64,000 bases of DNA, from assembly GCF_031679605.1 (NCBI RefSeq), contig NZ_CP117522.1:3968001-4032000 (forward strand). The letters are read 5' to 3'. Made by a program: the position numbers and the translations under genes. The DNA is from Streptomyces luomodiensis (GTDB taxonomy: Bacteria; Actinomycetota; Actinomycetes; Streptomycetales; Streptomycetaceae). Shown here in pieces: positions 53,270 to 62,045 of the stretch; positions within the stretch are counted from its first letter, which is position 1; every line of letters starts with the position of its first letter. The notes under the pieces were generated by a model. It was not told the origin of the DNA. It worked only from the letters and a program-made list of their open reading frames with translations, and did no database searches.

Positions 53270-54925
53270 TCACACGATCGGGGGCGCCCCCTCGCGCGGG
53301 CGTCCGAGAATCCCGGGGCGCCGCTGCCAGGGCAGCGGCCCGGCGGGCGGGCGGTAGCTCACGCCGAGCGCGTCCAGGCGCGCGTAGTGTGCCTCCATGC
53401 GCTCCTCGAACGCCCCGAAGTCCCGTGCGGGGGACGGTGGCAGGGCCGACCAGACGACCTCGGCGAAGGCGGCGAGCCGGGGGAAGGTCTGGTAGTCGAC
53501 GCGCCGGCGGTCCTCCATCACCTCGGTCCAGACATTGGCCTGGGCGCCCAGCACCCGGTCCGCGCCCGAGCCGGTGAGCTGCGGTGGAACGGGTTCGAAA
53601 CGGTAGATGTCCTCCAGGGTGCGCACATAGCCGATCGGGACCGGCTCGTCCTCGCCCGGGGCCTGCCGGTGGTCCAGGTACACCTGCTGCTCGGGGCACA
53701 TGACGACGTCGTGGCCGGCCCGCGCGGCGGCGATCCCGCCCGCGTAGCCGCGCCAGGAGGAGACGGCGGCGCCCTCGGGCAGCGGGGCGCCGGGCGCGCC
53801 GCCCTCGAGGATCTCGTCCCAGCCGATCAGCCGGCGGCCGCGCTCGGCGAGCCAGCGGCCGAAGTGGCGGATGAACCAGCTCTGGAGCGCGTCCTCGTCG
53901 GCCAGGCCCAGTGCGCGGATGCGCTCCTGGGCGGCCGGGGACGCCTTCCACTGGTCCTTGGGGCACTCGTCGCCGCCGATGTGGACGAAGCTGCCGGGGA
54001 ACAGCTCCAGGACCTCGGCCAGCACGTTCTCGTAGAAGCGGAGCGTGTTGTCGGTGGGGGAGAGTACGTTCGGGTTGATGCCCCAGGTGGTCCAGACTCC
54101 GAGGGAGGCGGTGTCGATGACGTCCGTGTTGCCCAGCTCCGGGTACGCGGCGATGGCGGCCTGCGAGTGTCCGGGGATGTCGATCTCCGGGACGACGGTG
54201 ATATGCCGCTCGGCGGCGTAGGCGACGATCTCGCGGATGTCGTCCTGGGTGTAGTAGCCGCCGTGCGGCCGCTCGTCCCACAGCGGGGAGGCCCGGTGGC
54301 CGAGCTTGGTGCGCTCGCGCCAGGCGCCGGTTTCGGTGAGCTTCGGATAGCGGCGGATCTCGACGCGCCAGCCCTGGTCGTCGGTGAGGTGGAAGTGGAG
54401 CACGTTGAGCTTGTGGGCGGCGAGCAGGTCGATATAGGCGAAGACGCCGTCCTTGGGCATGAAGTGACGGGCCACGTCCAGCATCAGCCCGCGCCAGGCG
54501 AACCGCGGCGCGTCCTCGACCGTCCGCTCCGCAAGGTCCCAGGCGGCCCCCGCGCCCCTCAGCGGAGCGCGGCGGAAGGCGTCGGGGCCCAGCAGCTGAC
54601 GGAGGGTCTGGGTGCCCCAGTGGACGCCCGCGGCCGCGCCGCCCGCGATCTCCACGCGCCCGTCGGCCACGGTGAGCCGGTAGCCCTCGGGCTCCAGCGC
54701 GGTGTCGATCCGCAGCGTGACGGTGTCCCGGCCGCCGGGTTCGCCGTCCGGCAGGGCCAGTCCGAGCGCCTGGCCGAGGCTCGCGCGCAGCAGGCGCGCC
54801 ACCCCTTCGGTGCCGGGGCCGGCGGCCAGGGCGGTGCGGAGCGGGTCGATCCGCGCGCCCGCGCGGTCCGGCCGGCTCTCGTCGTGGCGGGGTGCGGGGA
54901 TCAGCCCCGCGGGGTCGTGTGTCAT
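53270..54925 (-). CDS. Beta-N-acetylhexosaminidase, GH20
   Basis: 551 residues. N-terminal GH20b-like domain, then the TIM barrel with FAWRGLMLDVARHFMPKDG, LNVLHFHLTDDQGWRVEIRRYPKLTE, VPEIDIPGHSQAAIAAYPEL and the catalytic FVHIGGDECPKDQW (Asp-Glu pair). Releases N-acetylglucosamine or related residues from the non-reducing end of chito-oligosaccharides. No signal peptide is visible at the chosen start (ATG 54925), so it likely acts inside the cell on imported sugars. It follows the permease gene by five bases. Confidence 0.93.
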   Translation of the reverse strand: MTHDPAGLIPAPRHDESRPDRAGARIDPLRTALAAGPGTEGVARLLRASLGQALGLALPDGEPGGRDTVTLRIDTALEPEGYRLTVADGRVEIAGGAAAGVHWGTQTLRQLLGPDAFRRAPLRGAGAAWDLAERTVEDAPRFAWRGLMLDVARHFMPKDGVFAYIDLLAAHKLNVLHFHLTDDQGWRVEIRRYPKLTETGAWRERTKLGHRASPLWDERPHGGYYTQDDIREIVAYAAERHITVVPEIDIPGHSQAAIAAYPELGNTDVIDTASLGVWTTWGINPNVLSPTDNTLRFYENVLAEVLELFPGSFVHIGGDECPKDQWKASPAAQERIRALGLADEDALQSWFIRHFGRWLAERGRRLIGWDEILEGGAPGAPLPEGAAVSSWRGYAGGIAAARAGHDVVMCPEQQVYLDHRQAPGEDEPVPIGYVRTLEDIYRFEPVPPQLTGSGADRVLGAQANVWTEVMEDRRRVDYQTFPRLAAFAEVVWSALPPSPARDFGAFEERMEAHYARLDALGVSYRPPAGPLPWQRRPGILGRPREGAPPIV

Positions 54926-54930
54926 CCGCG

Positions 54931-55800
54931 TCAGTCCTTCACCGCGCCGCCGAGGCCGGAGACCAGTCGGCGCTGTACGAGTACGAAGAAGATCAGCACC
55001 GGGATGGTCATCACGGTGGACGCCGCCATGATGCCGCCCCAGTCGTTGCCCTCGGCCTTGAAGAAGACCAGCAGTGCCATCGGGAGGGTGGAGTTCTCGG
55101 TCGCGCTGATGATGAAGGACTTGGCGAAGAGGAAGTCGTTCCAGGCGGAGATGAACGAGAAGACGCTCGTCGCGACGAGTCCCGGGAAGACGAGGGGGAA
55201 GAGGATCTGCCACAGGAAGCGGGAGCGGCTGGCGCCGTCGAGGTAGGCCGCCTCCTCCAGCGCCTCGGGCACGGCCTTGACGAAGCCGCGCAGCATCCAG
55301 ATGGCGAACGGCAGCGAGAAGGCGATGTGCGGCAGGATCAGCGAGCCCAGGGTGTTGAGGCCGACCCCCGGCACCGACTCCCCCAGATCGCGCATCAGGA
55401 AGAACATGGGGATGGTCAGCGCCTCGACCGGCACCATCTGGGCGACGAGGAACATGACCAGCAGCGTGGTGCGGAAGCGGAACCGGAAGCGGGCGACCGC
55501 CGTCGCCGCGAGGAAGGCGATCAGCGCGGACGCGACCACCACCACCCCGGCCACGAAGAGGCTGTTGAGGAAGTAGCGCCCGAAGTCCTCCTGCTGGAAG
55601 ACGCGCCGGAAGGAGTCCAGCGAGGGGGAGGTGGTCCAGGGCCGGGGCTCGGTGGACTGGATCTCCCCCGCGGGCTTGAAGGCCGAGAGCACCATCCAGT
55701 ACAGCGGGAAGGCGACCACGGCCGCCACGATCAGGGCGGTGACCTCGGCGGCGAGACGCCAGGGGCGGCGGATGCGCGGCGCGACGCGCGAGTGGCTCAC
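54931..55800 (-). CDS. Sugar ABC transporter permease (MalG type)
   Basis: 289 residues, six membrane helices. The EAA motif that docks the ATPase is in EALEEAAYLDGASRSRFLWQ. Begins with ALIVAAVVAFPLYWMVLSAFKP. GTG at 55800 overlaps the stop of the MalF-type permease gene. The operon lacks its own ATPase; in Streptomyces the shared ATPase MsiK commonly energises such importers (family knowledge). Confidence 0.92.
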   Translation of the reverse strand: MSHSRVAPRIRRPWRLAAEVTALIVAAVVAFPLYWMVLSAFKPAGEIQSTEPRPWTTSPSLDSFRRVFQQEDFGRYFLNSLFVAGVVVVASALIAFLAATAVARFRFRFRTTLLVMFLVAQMVPVEALTIPMFFLMRDLGESVPGVGLNTLGSLILPHIAFSLPFAIWMLRGFVKAVPEALEEAAYLDGASRSRFLWQILFPLVFPGLVATSVFSFISAWNDFLFAKSFIISATENSTLPMALLVFFKAEGNDWGGIMAASTVMTIPVLIFFVLVQRRLVSGLGGAVKD

Positions 55801-56795
55801 AGTTCTTCTCCCTGACGTCGCAGCAGCCGCAGATAGACCAGCGTGACGGCCAGCAGGATCAGCAGCATCACTACGCCGATCGCCGAGCCCAGGCTGTACT
55901 GGGAGGACGCGAACGCCTTCTGGTACGCGTACACGTTGAGCACCATGTTCTGGCGGGCGATCCCGCCGCCGTCGGTCATCACGTAGATCTGGGTGAAGAC
56001 CTTGAAGTCCCAGATGATCGACTGGATGGTCACCACGACGAGGATCGGCCGCAGCATGGGCGCCATGACGGTGCGCCAGATCCGCCAGGTGGAGGCGCCG
56101 TCGAGGGCGGCGGCCTCCAGCACCTCGGTGGGGATGGCCCGGATACCCGCGTAGACCGTGACCATCACGAACGGGAACGAACACCACACGACCTCGAACA
56201 GCACCAGGGCGAAGGCGCTGTAGCGGTCGTACGTCCAGGAGTAGTCCTCGAACCCGGAGAGCCCGAACCACACCAGGACCTTGTTCACCGGTCCGAAGTC
56301 GGCGTCGAAGAGGAAGACCCAGACCGTCGAGCCGGTGATCGCAGGGGTGGCCCAGGCCCCGAGCGCGGCCAGCATCAGCGCCAGCCGCGGAATAGCCCGT
56401 ACGCGCGTCAGCAGCACCGCGAGCGCACAGCCGACCGCGAGGGTGGACACCACGCACACGGCGGCGAAGAGCAGGGTGGCCACGACGACGTTCCAGAACT
56501 CGCCGTCGCCGAACAGCTCGGCGTAGTTGGCGAACCCCTGGAAGGTGGTCGGCTCACCGCCGCTGACCTGCGCCTGGGTGTACTCCAGGAAGGAGATCAG
56601 GCCGAGCTGGTAGATGGGGTAGACGAGCAGCCCGCCCAGGACCACGAGCGCCGGGGCGAGATAGAGCCAGGGAGTCCAGCTCCCCCGCCCGCGGCCCTTC
56701 GTGGCGCGGCCGCCGGCCGGGGCGGCGGGCCCCGGCCGGGACCGGCCGGCCGCGGCCGGCGCTCGCCGCGCGTGCTGTGTGGTGCCGGGGGTCAC
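55797..56795 (-). CDS. Sugar ABC transporter permease (MalF type)
   Basis: 332 residues. An Ala/Pro/Arg-rich cytoplasmic leader, then WLYLAPALVVLGGLLVYPIYQLGLISF and further helices to LLILLAVTLVYLRLL. EAA motif: EVLEAAALDGASTWRIWRTV. GTG at 56795 overlaps the stop of the binding-protein gene, and its own stop overlaps the next permease, so all three are coupled. Confidence 0.92.
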   Translation of the reverse strand: MTPGTTQHARRAPAAAGRSRPGPAAPAGGRATKGRGRGSWTPWLYLAPALVVLGGLLVYPIYQLGLISFLEYTQAQVSGGEPTTFQGFANYAELFGDGEFWNVVVATLLFAAVCVVSTLAVGCALAVLLTRVRAIPRLALMLAALGAWATPAITGSTVWVFLFDADFGPVNKVLVWFGLSGFEDYSWTYDRYSAFALVLFEVVWCSFPFVMVTVYAGIRAIPTEVLEAAALDGASTWRIWRTVMAPMLRPILVVVTIQSIIWDFKVFTQIYVMTDGGGIARQNMVLNVYAYQKAFASSQYSLGSAIGVVMLLILLAVTLVYLRLLRRQGEEL

Positions 56796-58129
56796 TGCTG
56801 GAACGCCTCGTCCATCTGCCGCGCGGCGTCCTTGGTGGCGGTCGCCACGCTCTTACGGCCGCTGACGATCTCCTGGAACATCGTGGGGAGGACCAGCTGC
56901 GAGTCGATGGCCGCCCAGCCGGGGGACGTGGGCACGAACTTGGCGCTGTCGTTGAGGGTCTCCACGAAGGGCTTGACGAAGGGGTCCTTGCCGGCGACGT
57001 CGCCGCGCACATCGGTGAAGGTGGGCAGGAAGCCCATGGCGTCGAAGAGGCCGCGCTGGGTCTGCTTCCCGGCGAGCGTCTTCAGCAGGTCCACGGCGAG
57101 GGTGCGGTGCGAGGTGCTCTTGAGCACCCCGATGTTGTTCCCGCCCGCGAAGGCCGGCGCTATCTCGCCCTCCTTCACGCCCGGCAGCGGCACGACCTTG
57201 TACTTGCCCTTGACCTTGCCCGCCTCGATGGCCTGGTGGTTGAAGTCGCCACCGATCGCCATGCCCGCCTTGCCCGAGGCGAACGCCTCGATGGTGTCGT
57301 TGCCGCCCCACTGGGCGCACTTGGCGGCCGGGCAGTTGTCGTCGCCGAAGAGCGAGGTGTACGCCTTGACGCCCTTCTGGGCGTCGGCGCTGTCGATGGC
57401 CGCCTCGTACTCGTTGGAGCCGAACTTGCCCTTCTCGTTGGCGAGGTCGCCGCCGTTGGCCCAGATGAACGGCATCGCGCCGTAGGTGTAGGCGCCGCCG
57501 ACCGCGAGGCCGTACAGATCCGGCCGCTCCGCGCGGATCTTCTTCGCGGTCGCAATCAACTCGTCCATGGTGGCCGGCGGCTCCAGGCCGAGGTCCTTGA
57601 AGACGTCCGTCCGGTAGTACAGCGCCCGCACGCCGACGAAGAGCGGAGCGCCGTAGACCTTGCCGCCGATGGTCAGCGAGTACTTGGCGGTGGGGTCGAT
57701 GTTGGTGGAGTCGTCCCAGGCGCCGAACTCCTTGCTGATGTCCAGCAGTCCGCCGTCCTTGACGTAGCCGGCGGTGTCGGTGTTGCCGAACTCCATCACG
57801 TCCGGAGCGCTCTTGGGGTCGTTGAAGGCCGCCTTGATCTTCTGCGCCCGGGTGTCGATCGGGATGTAGGTCACCTCGACCTCGGTGCCGTCGTGCTGCT
57901 TCTCGAAGCCGGCGACCGCCTCGTCGATCACCTTCTTCTTGGGCGCGTTGTTGACCTCCTGGAAGAGCCAGACACGCAGCTTGCCGCTCTTCTCGTCCTC
58001 CGTGGAGCTGTTGTCGGAGGTGGAAGGGGCACATCCGGTGGCGGTCAGCCCCGCCAGGACCAGCGCCACCACCGGTACGGTGACGCGGGACGACAACCGG
58101 GTGAACGCGGAGAGATGGGACGGCTTCAT
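56792..58129 (-). CDS. Sugar-binding lipoprotein of the amino-sugar ABC importer
   Basis: 445 residues. Lipoprotein signal with lipobox LTATGC after a hydrophobic stretch (VPVVALVLAG), so anchored outside the membrane. Family 1 solute-binding fold: GKLRVWLFQEVNNAPKKKVID, PDVMEFGNTDTAGYVKDGGLLD, and GKAGMAIGGDFNHQAIEAGK. Capture of chitobiose or N-acetylglucosamine-type ligands is inferred from the GH20 partner gene and the dre-like site upstream. First gene of the operon with two permeases and hexosaminidase. ATG at 58129. Confidence 0.92.
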   Translation of the reverse strand: MKPSHLSAFTRLSSRVTVPVVALVLAGLTATGCAPSTSDNSSTEDEKSGKLRVWLFQEVNNAPKKKVIDEAVAGFEKQHDGTEVEVTYIPIDTRAQKIKAAFNDPKSAPDVMEFGNTDTAGYVKDGGLLDISKEFGAWDDSTNIDPTAKYSLTIGGKVYGAPLFVGVRALYYRTDVFKDLGLEPPATMDELIATAKKIRAERPDLYGLAVGGAYTYGAMPFIWANGGDLANEKGKFGSNEYEAAIDSADAQKGVKAYTSLFGDDNCPAAKCAQWGGNDTIEAFASGKAGMAIGGDFNHQAIEAGKVKGKYKVVPLPGVKEGEIAPAFAGGNNIGVLKSTSHRTLAVDLLKTLAGKQTQRGLFDAMGFLPTFTDVRGDVAGKDPFVKPFVETLNDSAKFVPTSPGWAAIDSQLVLPTMFQEIVSGRKSVATATKDAARQMDEAFQQ

Positions 58130-58150
58130 AGGGACCCTTAACCAGTTGGC

Positions 58151-58167
58151 GTTGCAAGGCATGCAAC
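58151..58167. promoter_or_regulatory. Inverted repeat GTTGCA-N5-TGCAAC upstream of the binding-protein gene
   Basis: A 6-bp inverted repeat 21 bases before the ATG at 58129, with TTGCAA-like halves typical of LacI/GntR operators. It may overlap the transcription start and would be a second control site besides the dre-like element. Confidence 0.45.
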
Positions 58168-58223
58168 GCATGTTTCGCCCAGCACAACATGGGCGAGGCT
58201 AGGGAACCTTGAGCACCCCCACA

Positions 58224-58239
58224 AGAGGTCTCAACCACT
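58224..58239 (-). promoter_or_regulatory. Candidate DasR-responsive element (dre)
   Basis: Read on the minus strand the 16-mer is AGTGGTTGAGACCTCT, matching the dre form AGTGGTCTAGACCACT at 13 of 16 positions. It lies about 95 bp upstream of the binding-protein start. DasR is the GntR-type N-acetylglucosamine-metabolism repressor of Streptomyces, so the sugar operon is probably in its regulon. Confidence 0.6.
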
Positions 58240-58261
58240 CCGTGACAAAGGGGCTTTGGGG

Positions 58262-58672
58262 CTAGCGGCGCGGCAACGCCTCGCCCGGGTAGGCGGGTTC
58301 GCCATACGGCACGGCCTCGACCCGCGCCCCCGCCTCGTCCAGCCGGTCGACCACCCGGTCCCAGTCCGGCCAGGTCTTCCGGATCCGCTCCAGGACGCGG
58401 TCGCTGGCCACCAGCACCACATCACAGCCCGGGTCCGCCGCCCACTCCAGGAGTCTGGGCAGGGTCGGCTGCGCGACCGACATCACACAGCTGCCGGCGG
58501 GCCGGTAGCCCCGCTCGGCGGCCAGCCGCCCGCACTGTTCCAGCTGGGCGTCCCAGTCCTTCTCGAACTGGCAGTAGGTGCTGGCGCCTTCCGCCTCGGG
58601 CTCGTCGACCTCACGTGCCCCGAACACCAGATAGGCGGCCCGCGCCGCCCCACTCTCCGTACGCCCGCTCAT
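58262..58672 (-). CDS. Resolvase-fold-like hypothetical protein lacking the catalytic serine
   Basis: 136 residues. Its layout, AAYLVFGAREV, then FEKDWDAQLEQCGRLAAERGY, CDVVLVASDRVLERIRK and VVDRLDEAGARVEAVPYG, follows the serine-resolvase N-terminal domain, but the strand-1 R-V-S is V-F-G, so the nucleophile is missing. No DNA-binding tail. Likely a conserved actinobacterial protein with a non-recombinase role. Not recognised with certainty. Confidence 0.6.
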   Translation of the reverse strand: MSGRTESGAARAAYLVFGAREVDEPEAEGASTYCQFEKDWDAQLEQCGRLAAERGYRPAGSCVMSVAQPTLPRLLEWAADPGCDVVLVASDRVLERIRKTWPDWDRVVDRLDEAGARVEAVPYGEPAYPGEALPRR

Positions 58673-58815
58673 GGGCCGACCCTACTGGGGTCGCCCGGCG
58701 CGCGGCAGGGCGCGCACGCACCGCAGGCACCGCACGCCCGGCCCGCGACCCCGCTCGGGGGCCGCGGGCCGGGCGTACCGTCTCCGCGCGAGGCTATCCG
58801 GTGGGGGCCGGCCGG

Positions 58816-59103
58816 CTACTTCTTGCCGTCGCCGTCCTTGCCCTTGTCCCCGCCGGCGCCCATGCCCTCGAAGATCTCCTTGCACATGGGGCACACCGGG
58901 TACTTCTTCGGGTCACGGCCCGGGACCCAGACCTTGCCGCAGAGTGCTACCACCGGAGATCCGGAGAGGGCGCTCTCCATGATCTTGTCTTTCTGAACGT
59001 AATGGGCATAGCGCTCGTGGTCGCCGTCACCGTGCGACACCTGAGGTGTCGGTTCAACGAGGGTCCCCGTGCCTGCCCCGCGCTCGGGCTCAAGAGTGCT
59101 CAT
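58816..59103 (-). CDS. DUF3039 protein
   Basis: 95 residues of the actinobacterial DUF3039 family: ERYAHYVQKDKIMESALSGSPVVALCGKVWVP, then CPMCKEIFEGM. Cys in ALCGK plus CPMC could bind zinc. The C-terminus is Gly/Lys/Asp-rich. Function unknown. Between the resolvase-like gene and YqgE, all leftward. Confidence 0.85.
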   Translation of the reverse strand: MSTLEPERGAGTGTLVEPTPQVSHGDGDHERYAHYVQKDKIMESALSGSPVVALCGKVWVPGRDPKKYPVCPMCKEIFEGMGAGGDKGKDGDGKK

Positions 59104-59124
59104 ACAGCCCTAGGGTACTCATGC

Positions 59125-59712
59125 CTAGTTGAGAGAAGGGTCGTCCGGATACGTGGCGACCATGGCCAGCTCACTGCGCTGGCGGCGCAGCACCGCGCGC
59201 CACAGCCGCTCGGGGGCGGGCGAGGACACATCGCCCGGTTCGGACTCCACCACGTACCACGCGCCCTCGGCGAGCTCGTCCTCCAGCTGACCGGGCCCCC
59301 AGCCCGCGTAACCGGCGAAGATGCGCAGCGACCCCACGGCCGCGGCCAGCAGCTCCGGCGGCGCCTCCAGGTCGACCAGCCCGATCGCCCCGTGCACTCT
59401 GCGCCAACCGAGTGGCCCGTCCTCGCCGCGCGCCGCGGACCGGCCCGATTCGCCGGGCACCACGGCCACGCCCAGCGCGGAGTCCAGCGAGACCGGACCG
59501 CCCTGGAAGACCACCCCCGGCTCCCCGGCGAGCGCGGCCCAGGACTCCAGGATGTCGCCCACTCCCACCGGGGTCGGACGGTTCAGGACCACGCCGAGCG
59601 AGCCCTCCTCGTCGTGGTCGAGGAGGAGCACCACCGCGCGGTCGAAGTTCGGGTCAGCAAGCGCCGGTGTCGCGACAAGCAGCCGTCCTGTGAGCGAGGA
59701 CACCTCGGTCAT
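59125..59712 (-). CDS. YqgE/AlgH family protein
   Basis: 195 residues of DUF179/YqgE: SSLTGRLLVATPALADPNFDRAVVLLLDHDEEGSLGVVLNRP, GPVSLDSALGVAV and GYAGWGPGQLEDELAEGAWYVV. Cytoplasmic; function poorly defined. MTEV at 59712 chosen; an ATG at 59730 is possible. Divergent from murA across about 250 bp. Confidence 0.9.
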   Translation of the reverse strand: MTEVSSLTGRLLVATPALADPNFDRAVVLLLDHDEEGSLGVVLNRPTPVGVGDILESWAALAGEPGVVFQGGPVSLDSALGVAVVPGESGRSAARGEDGPLGWRRVHGAIGLVDLEAPPELLAAAVGSLRIFAGYAGWGPGQLEDELAEGAWYVVESEPGDVSSPAPERLWRAVLRRQRSELAMVATYPDDPSLN

Positions 59713-59910
59713 GGCCACATGATCCCCCATATCCGGGCCGGAGGGGGAGTGGAAGACGAGTCCCGTATGAGAGCAGGTCGGGGCGTACGACAGCAGATGC
59801 GGCGCACGTGACGGTGAGCTTTCCGACCGGAACGGAACGTGTTGTGACGTGTTCCGGATGACGCAAAGGGTGCAAGAGCCTTACGGAGGCGGTCTCCGGG
59901 GCCATTACTC

Positions 59911-59946
59911 TTGCCCTTTGGCCCTTGTGCCCTTTGGCCCTTGCCC
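59911..59946. repeat. Short tandem repeat in the murA leader
   Basis: TTGCCCTTTGGCCC at 59911-59924, TTGTGCCCTTTGGCCC at 59925-59940 and a partial TTGCCC at 59941-59946 lie directly ahead of the murA ribosome-binding region (AGGA about 12 bases before the ATG). Confidence 0.7.
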
Positions 59947-59967
59947 GTCTCAGGAACGCGAGACCCG

Positions 59968-61311
59968 ATGACCCGCTCGAACGATGTCCTGCTCGTCCAT
60001 GGCGGCACCCCGCTCGAAGGCGAGATCCGTGTCCGTGGCGCGAAGAACCTCGTGCCGAAGGCCATGGTGGCCGCCCTGCTCGGCAGTGCGCCCAGCAGGC
60101 TGCGCAACGTCCCCGACATCCGCGATGTGCGGGTGGTGCGCGGGCTGCTCCAGCTGCACGGCGTGACGGTGCGCCCCGGTGACGAGTCCGGTGAGCTGGT
60201 GCTCGACCCCACACACGTGGAGAGCGCCAATGTCGCCGACATCGACGCGCACGCCGGTTCCTCGCGGATTCCGATCCTCTTCTGCGGTCCGCTGCTGCAC
60301 CGCCTCGGCCACGCCTTCATCCCCGGCCTGGGCGGCTGCGACATCGGCGGCCGGCCGATCGACTTCCACTTCGACGTCCTGCGCCAGTTCGGCGCGACGA
60401 TCGAGAAGCGCGCGGACGGCCAGTACCTGGAGGCCCCGCACCGGCTGCGCGGCACCAAGATCCGGCTGCCGTACCCGTCGGTCGGCTCCACCGAGCAGGT
60501 GCTGCTGACGGCGGTGCTCGCCGAGGGTGTGACGGAACTCTCCAACGCGGCCGTCGAGCCGGAGATCGAGGACCTCATCTGCGTGCTGCAGAAGATGGGC
60601 GCCATCATCTCCATGGACACCGACCGCACGATCCGGATCACCGGTGTCGACAAGCTCGGCGGCTACAACCACCGCGCCCTCCCGGACCGCCTGGAGGCCG
60701 CCTCCTGGGCCAGCGCGGCGCTGGCGACCGAGGGCAGCATCTTCGTCCGCGGCGCCCGGCAGCGCGAGATGATGACCTTCCTGAACACCTACCGCAAGGT
60801 CGGCGGCGCCTTCGACATCGGCGACGACGGCATACGGTTCTGGCACCCGGGCGGCAAGCTCGACGCGATCGCCCTGGAGACCGATGTCCACCCCGGCTTC
60901 CAGACCGACTGGCAGCAGCCCCTGGTGGTGGCCCTGACCCAGGCGTCGGGCCTGTCCATCGTCCACGAGACGGTCTACGAGTCGCGGCTGGGCTTCACCT
61001 CCGCGCTGAACCAGATGGGCGCGCACATCCAGCTCTACCGCGAATGCCTGGGCGGCTCCGCGTGCCGCTTCGGCCAGCGCAACTTCCTGCACTCCGCCGT
61101 CGTCTCCGGCCCCACCAAGCTCCAGGGCGCCGACCTGGTCATCCCCGACCTCCGCGGCGGCTTCTCCTACCTGATCGCGGCCCTGGCGGCCCAGGGCACC
61201 TCGCGGGTCCACGGCATCGACCTGATCAACCGCGGCTACGAGAACTTCATGGAGAAGCTGGTGGAACTGGGCGCGAAGGTGGAGCTGCCCACCGGCGCCG
61301 GCCCCGCCTGA
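59968..61311 (+). CDS. murA: UDP-N-acetylglucosamine 1-carboxyvinyltransferase
   Basis: 447 residues. First committed step of peptidoglycan synthesis: adds enolpyruvate from PEP to UDP-GlcNAc. Lys/Asn pair in RVRGAKNLVPKAM; catalytic Cys in the loop at Cys124, GLGGCDIGGRPIDFHFDVL, so fosfomycin-binding Cys is present. C-terminal GFSYLIAALAAQGTSRVHGIDLINRGYEN is typical. ATG at 59968 chosen because the domain starts at once; the RBS is weak and a tandem repeat precedes it. Convergent with the HU gene across a strong terminator. Confidence 0.95.
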   Translation: MTRSNDVLLVHGGTPLEGEIRVRGAKNLVPKAMVAALLGSAPSRLRNVPDIRDVRVVRGLLQLHGVTVRPGDESGELVLDPTHVESANVADIDAHAGSSRIPILFCGPLLHRLGHAFIPGLGGCDIGGRPIDFHFDVLRQFGATIEKRADGQYLEAPHRLRGTKIRLPYPSVGSTEQVLLTAVLAEGVTELSNAAVEPEIEDLICVLQKMGAIISMDTDRTIRITGVDKLGGYNHRALPDRLEAASWASAALATEGSIFVRGARQREMMTFLNTYRKVGGAFDIGDDGIRFWHPGGKLDAIALETDVHPGFQTDWQQPLVVALTQASGLSIVHETVYESRLGFTSALNQMGAHIQLYRECLGGSACRFGQRNFLHSAVVSGPTKLQGADLVIPDLRGGFSYLIAALAAQGTSRVHGIDLINRGYENFMEKLVELGAKVELPTGAGPA

Positions 61312-61462
61312 CCCCCCGGGACGAGCTGTTTCTCACACCGATGCCGTCTGAGGGCGCAACCGTCCCGTAGCGGCTCGTAGCCGCTCGTAGTGGCTCGTAG
61401 CGGCGGCTTGTGCGCCGTAAAAGGCCTCGTGGACGGGTCTCAGGGGCCGTAGGAGCGCCAAA

Positions 61463-61494
61463 AGGGGCGGCCACCCTCCCGGGTGGCCGCCCCT
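61463..61494. terminator. Bidirectional terminator between murA and the HU gene
   Basis: A perfect 14-bp stem AGGGGCGGCCACCC / GGGTGGCCGCCCCT with loop TCCC. A run of CTCGTAG(C/T)GGC copies lies just after murA at about 61368-61405. Confidence 0.88.
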
Positions 61495-61508
61495 CTCGTT
61501 CGCGGGGC

Positions 61509-61790
61509 TTACTTGCCCTTGGCGGCTTCCTTGAGCTTGGAGCCCGCGGAGACCTTCACGCTGTAGCCGGCCGGGATCTCGATCGGCTCACCGGTCTGCG
61601 GGTTGCGCGCGGTGCGAGCGGCACGGTGGGTGCGCTCGAAGGTCAGGAAGCCGGGGATGGTGACCTTCTCGTCGCCCTTCGCGACGACCTCCCCGACCAC
61701 CTCGGCGAGGGCGGCCAGAACGGCGTCGGCGTCCTTTCGGGTCACCTCGGCGCGCTCGGACAGAGCGGCCACCAGCTCACTGCGGTTCAT
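61509..61790 (-). CDS. hupA: HU-family DNA-binding protein
   Basis: 93 residues, normal HU length. MNRSELVAALSERAEVTRKDADAVLAAL forms the helical body; the DNA arm holds TARNPQTGEPIEIPAGYSVKV, and the basic tail is SKLKEAAKGK. Binds and bends DNA in the nucleoid. It is the short HU lacking the long lysine tail of the second Streptomyces HU (HupS). The 255-bp upstream gap to malic enzyme carries its promoter; no motif was assigned. Confidence 0.95.
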   Translation of the reverse strand: MNRSELVAALSERAEVTRKDADAVLAALAEVVGEVVAKGDEKVTIPGFLTFERTHRAARTARNPQTGEPIEIPAGYSVKVSAGSKLKEAAKGK

Positions 61791-62045
61791 GTTGTACTCC
61801 CGTGTTCATCTTGCCAATGAGGCGTGAGATCGAAGCCGATGCTGCCAGGGCCCTCGGACAGTCCCCGGACCCGGGTCTGCTGTTCAGACCCTCGCGCCCG
61901 GAACGCATCCTGCCCGCACCTGTGGCGGGAAAGCCAATCCGAGGCCCTGGAGAGTCACACGAAAAGCGCCGTGGCGGTCGTTTTCCTGTCCGCCACCCTA
62001 TGGCCGCCTCCGGGACCCCCGAGCATGCGACGCGCCGTGCCCGGC

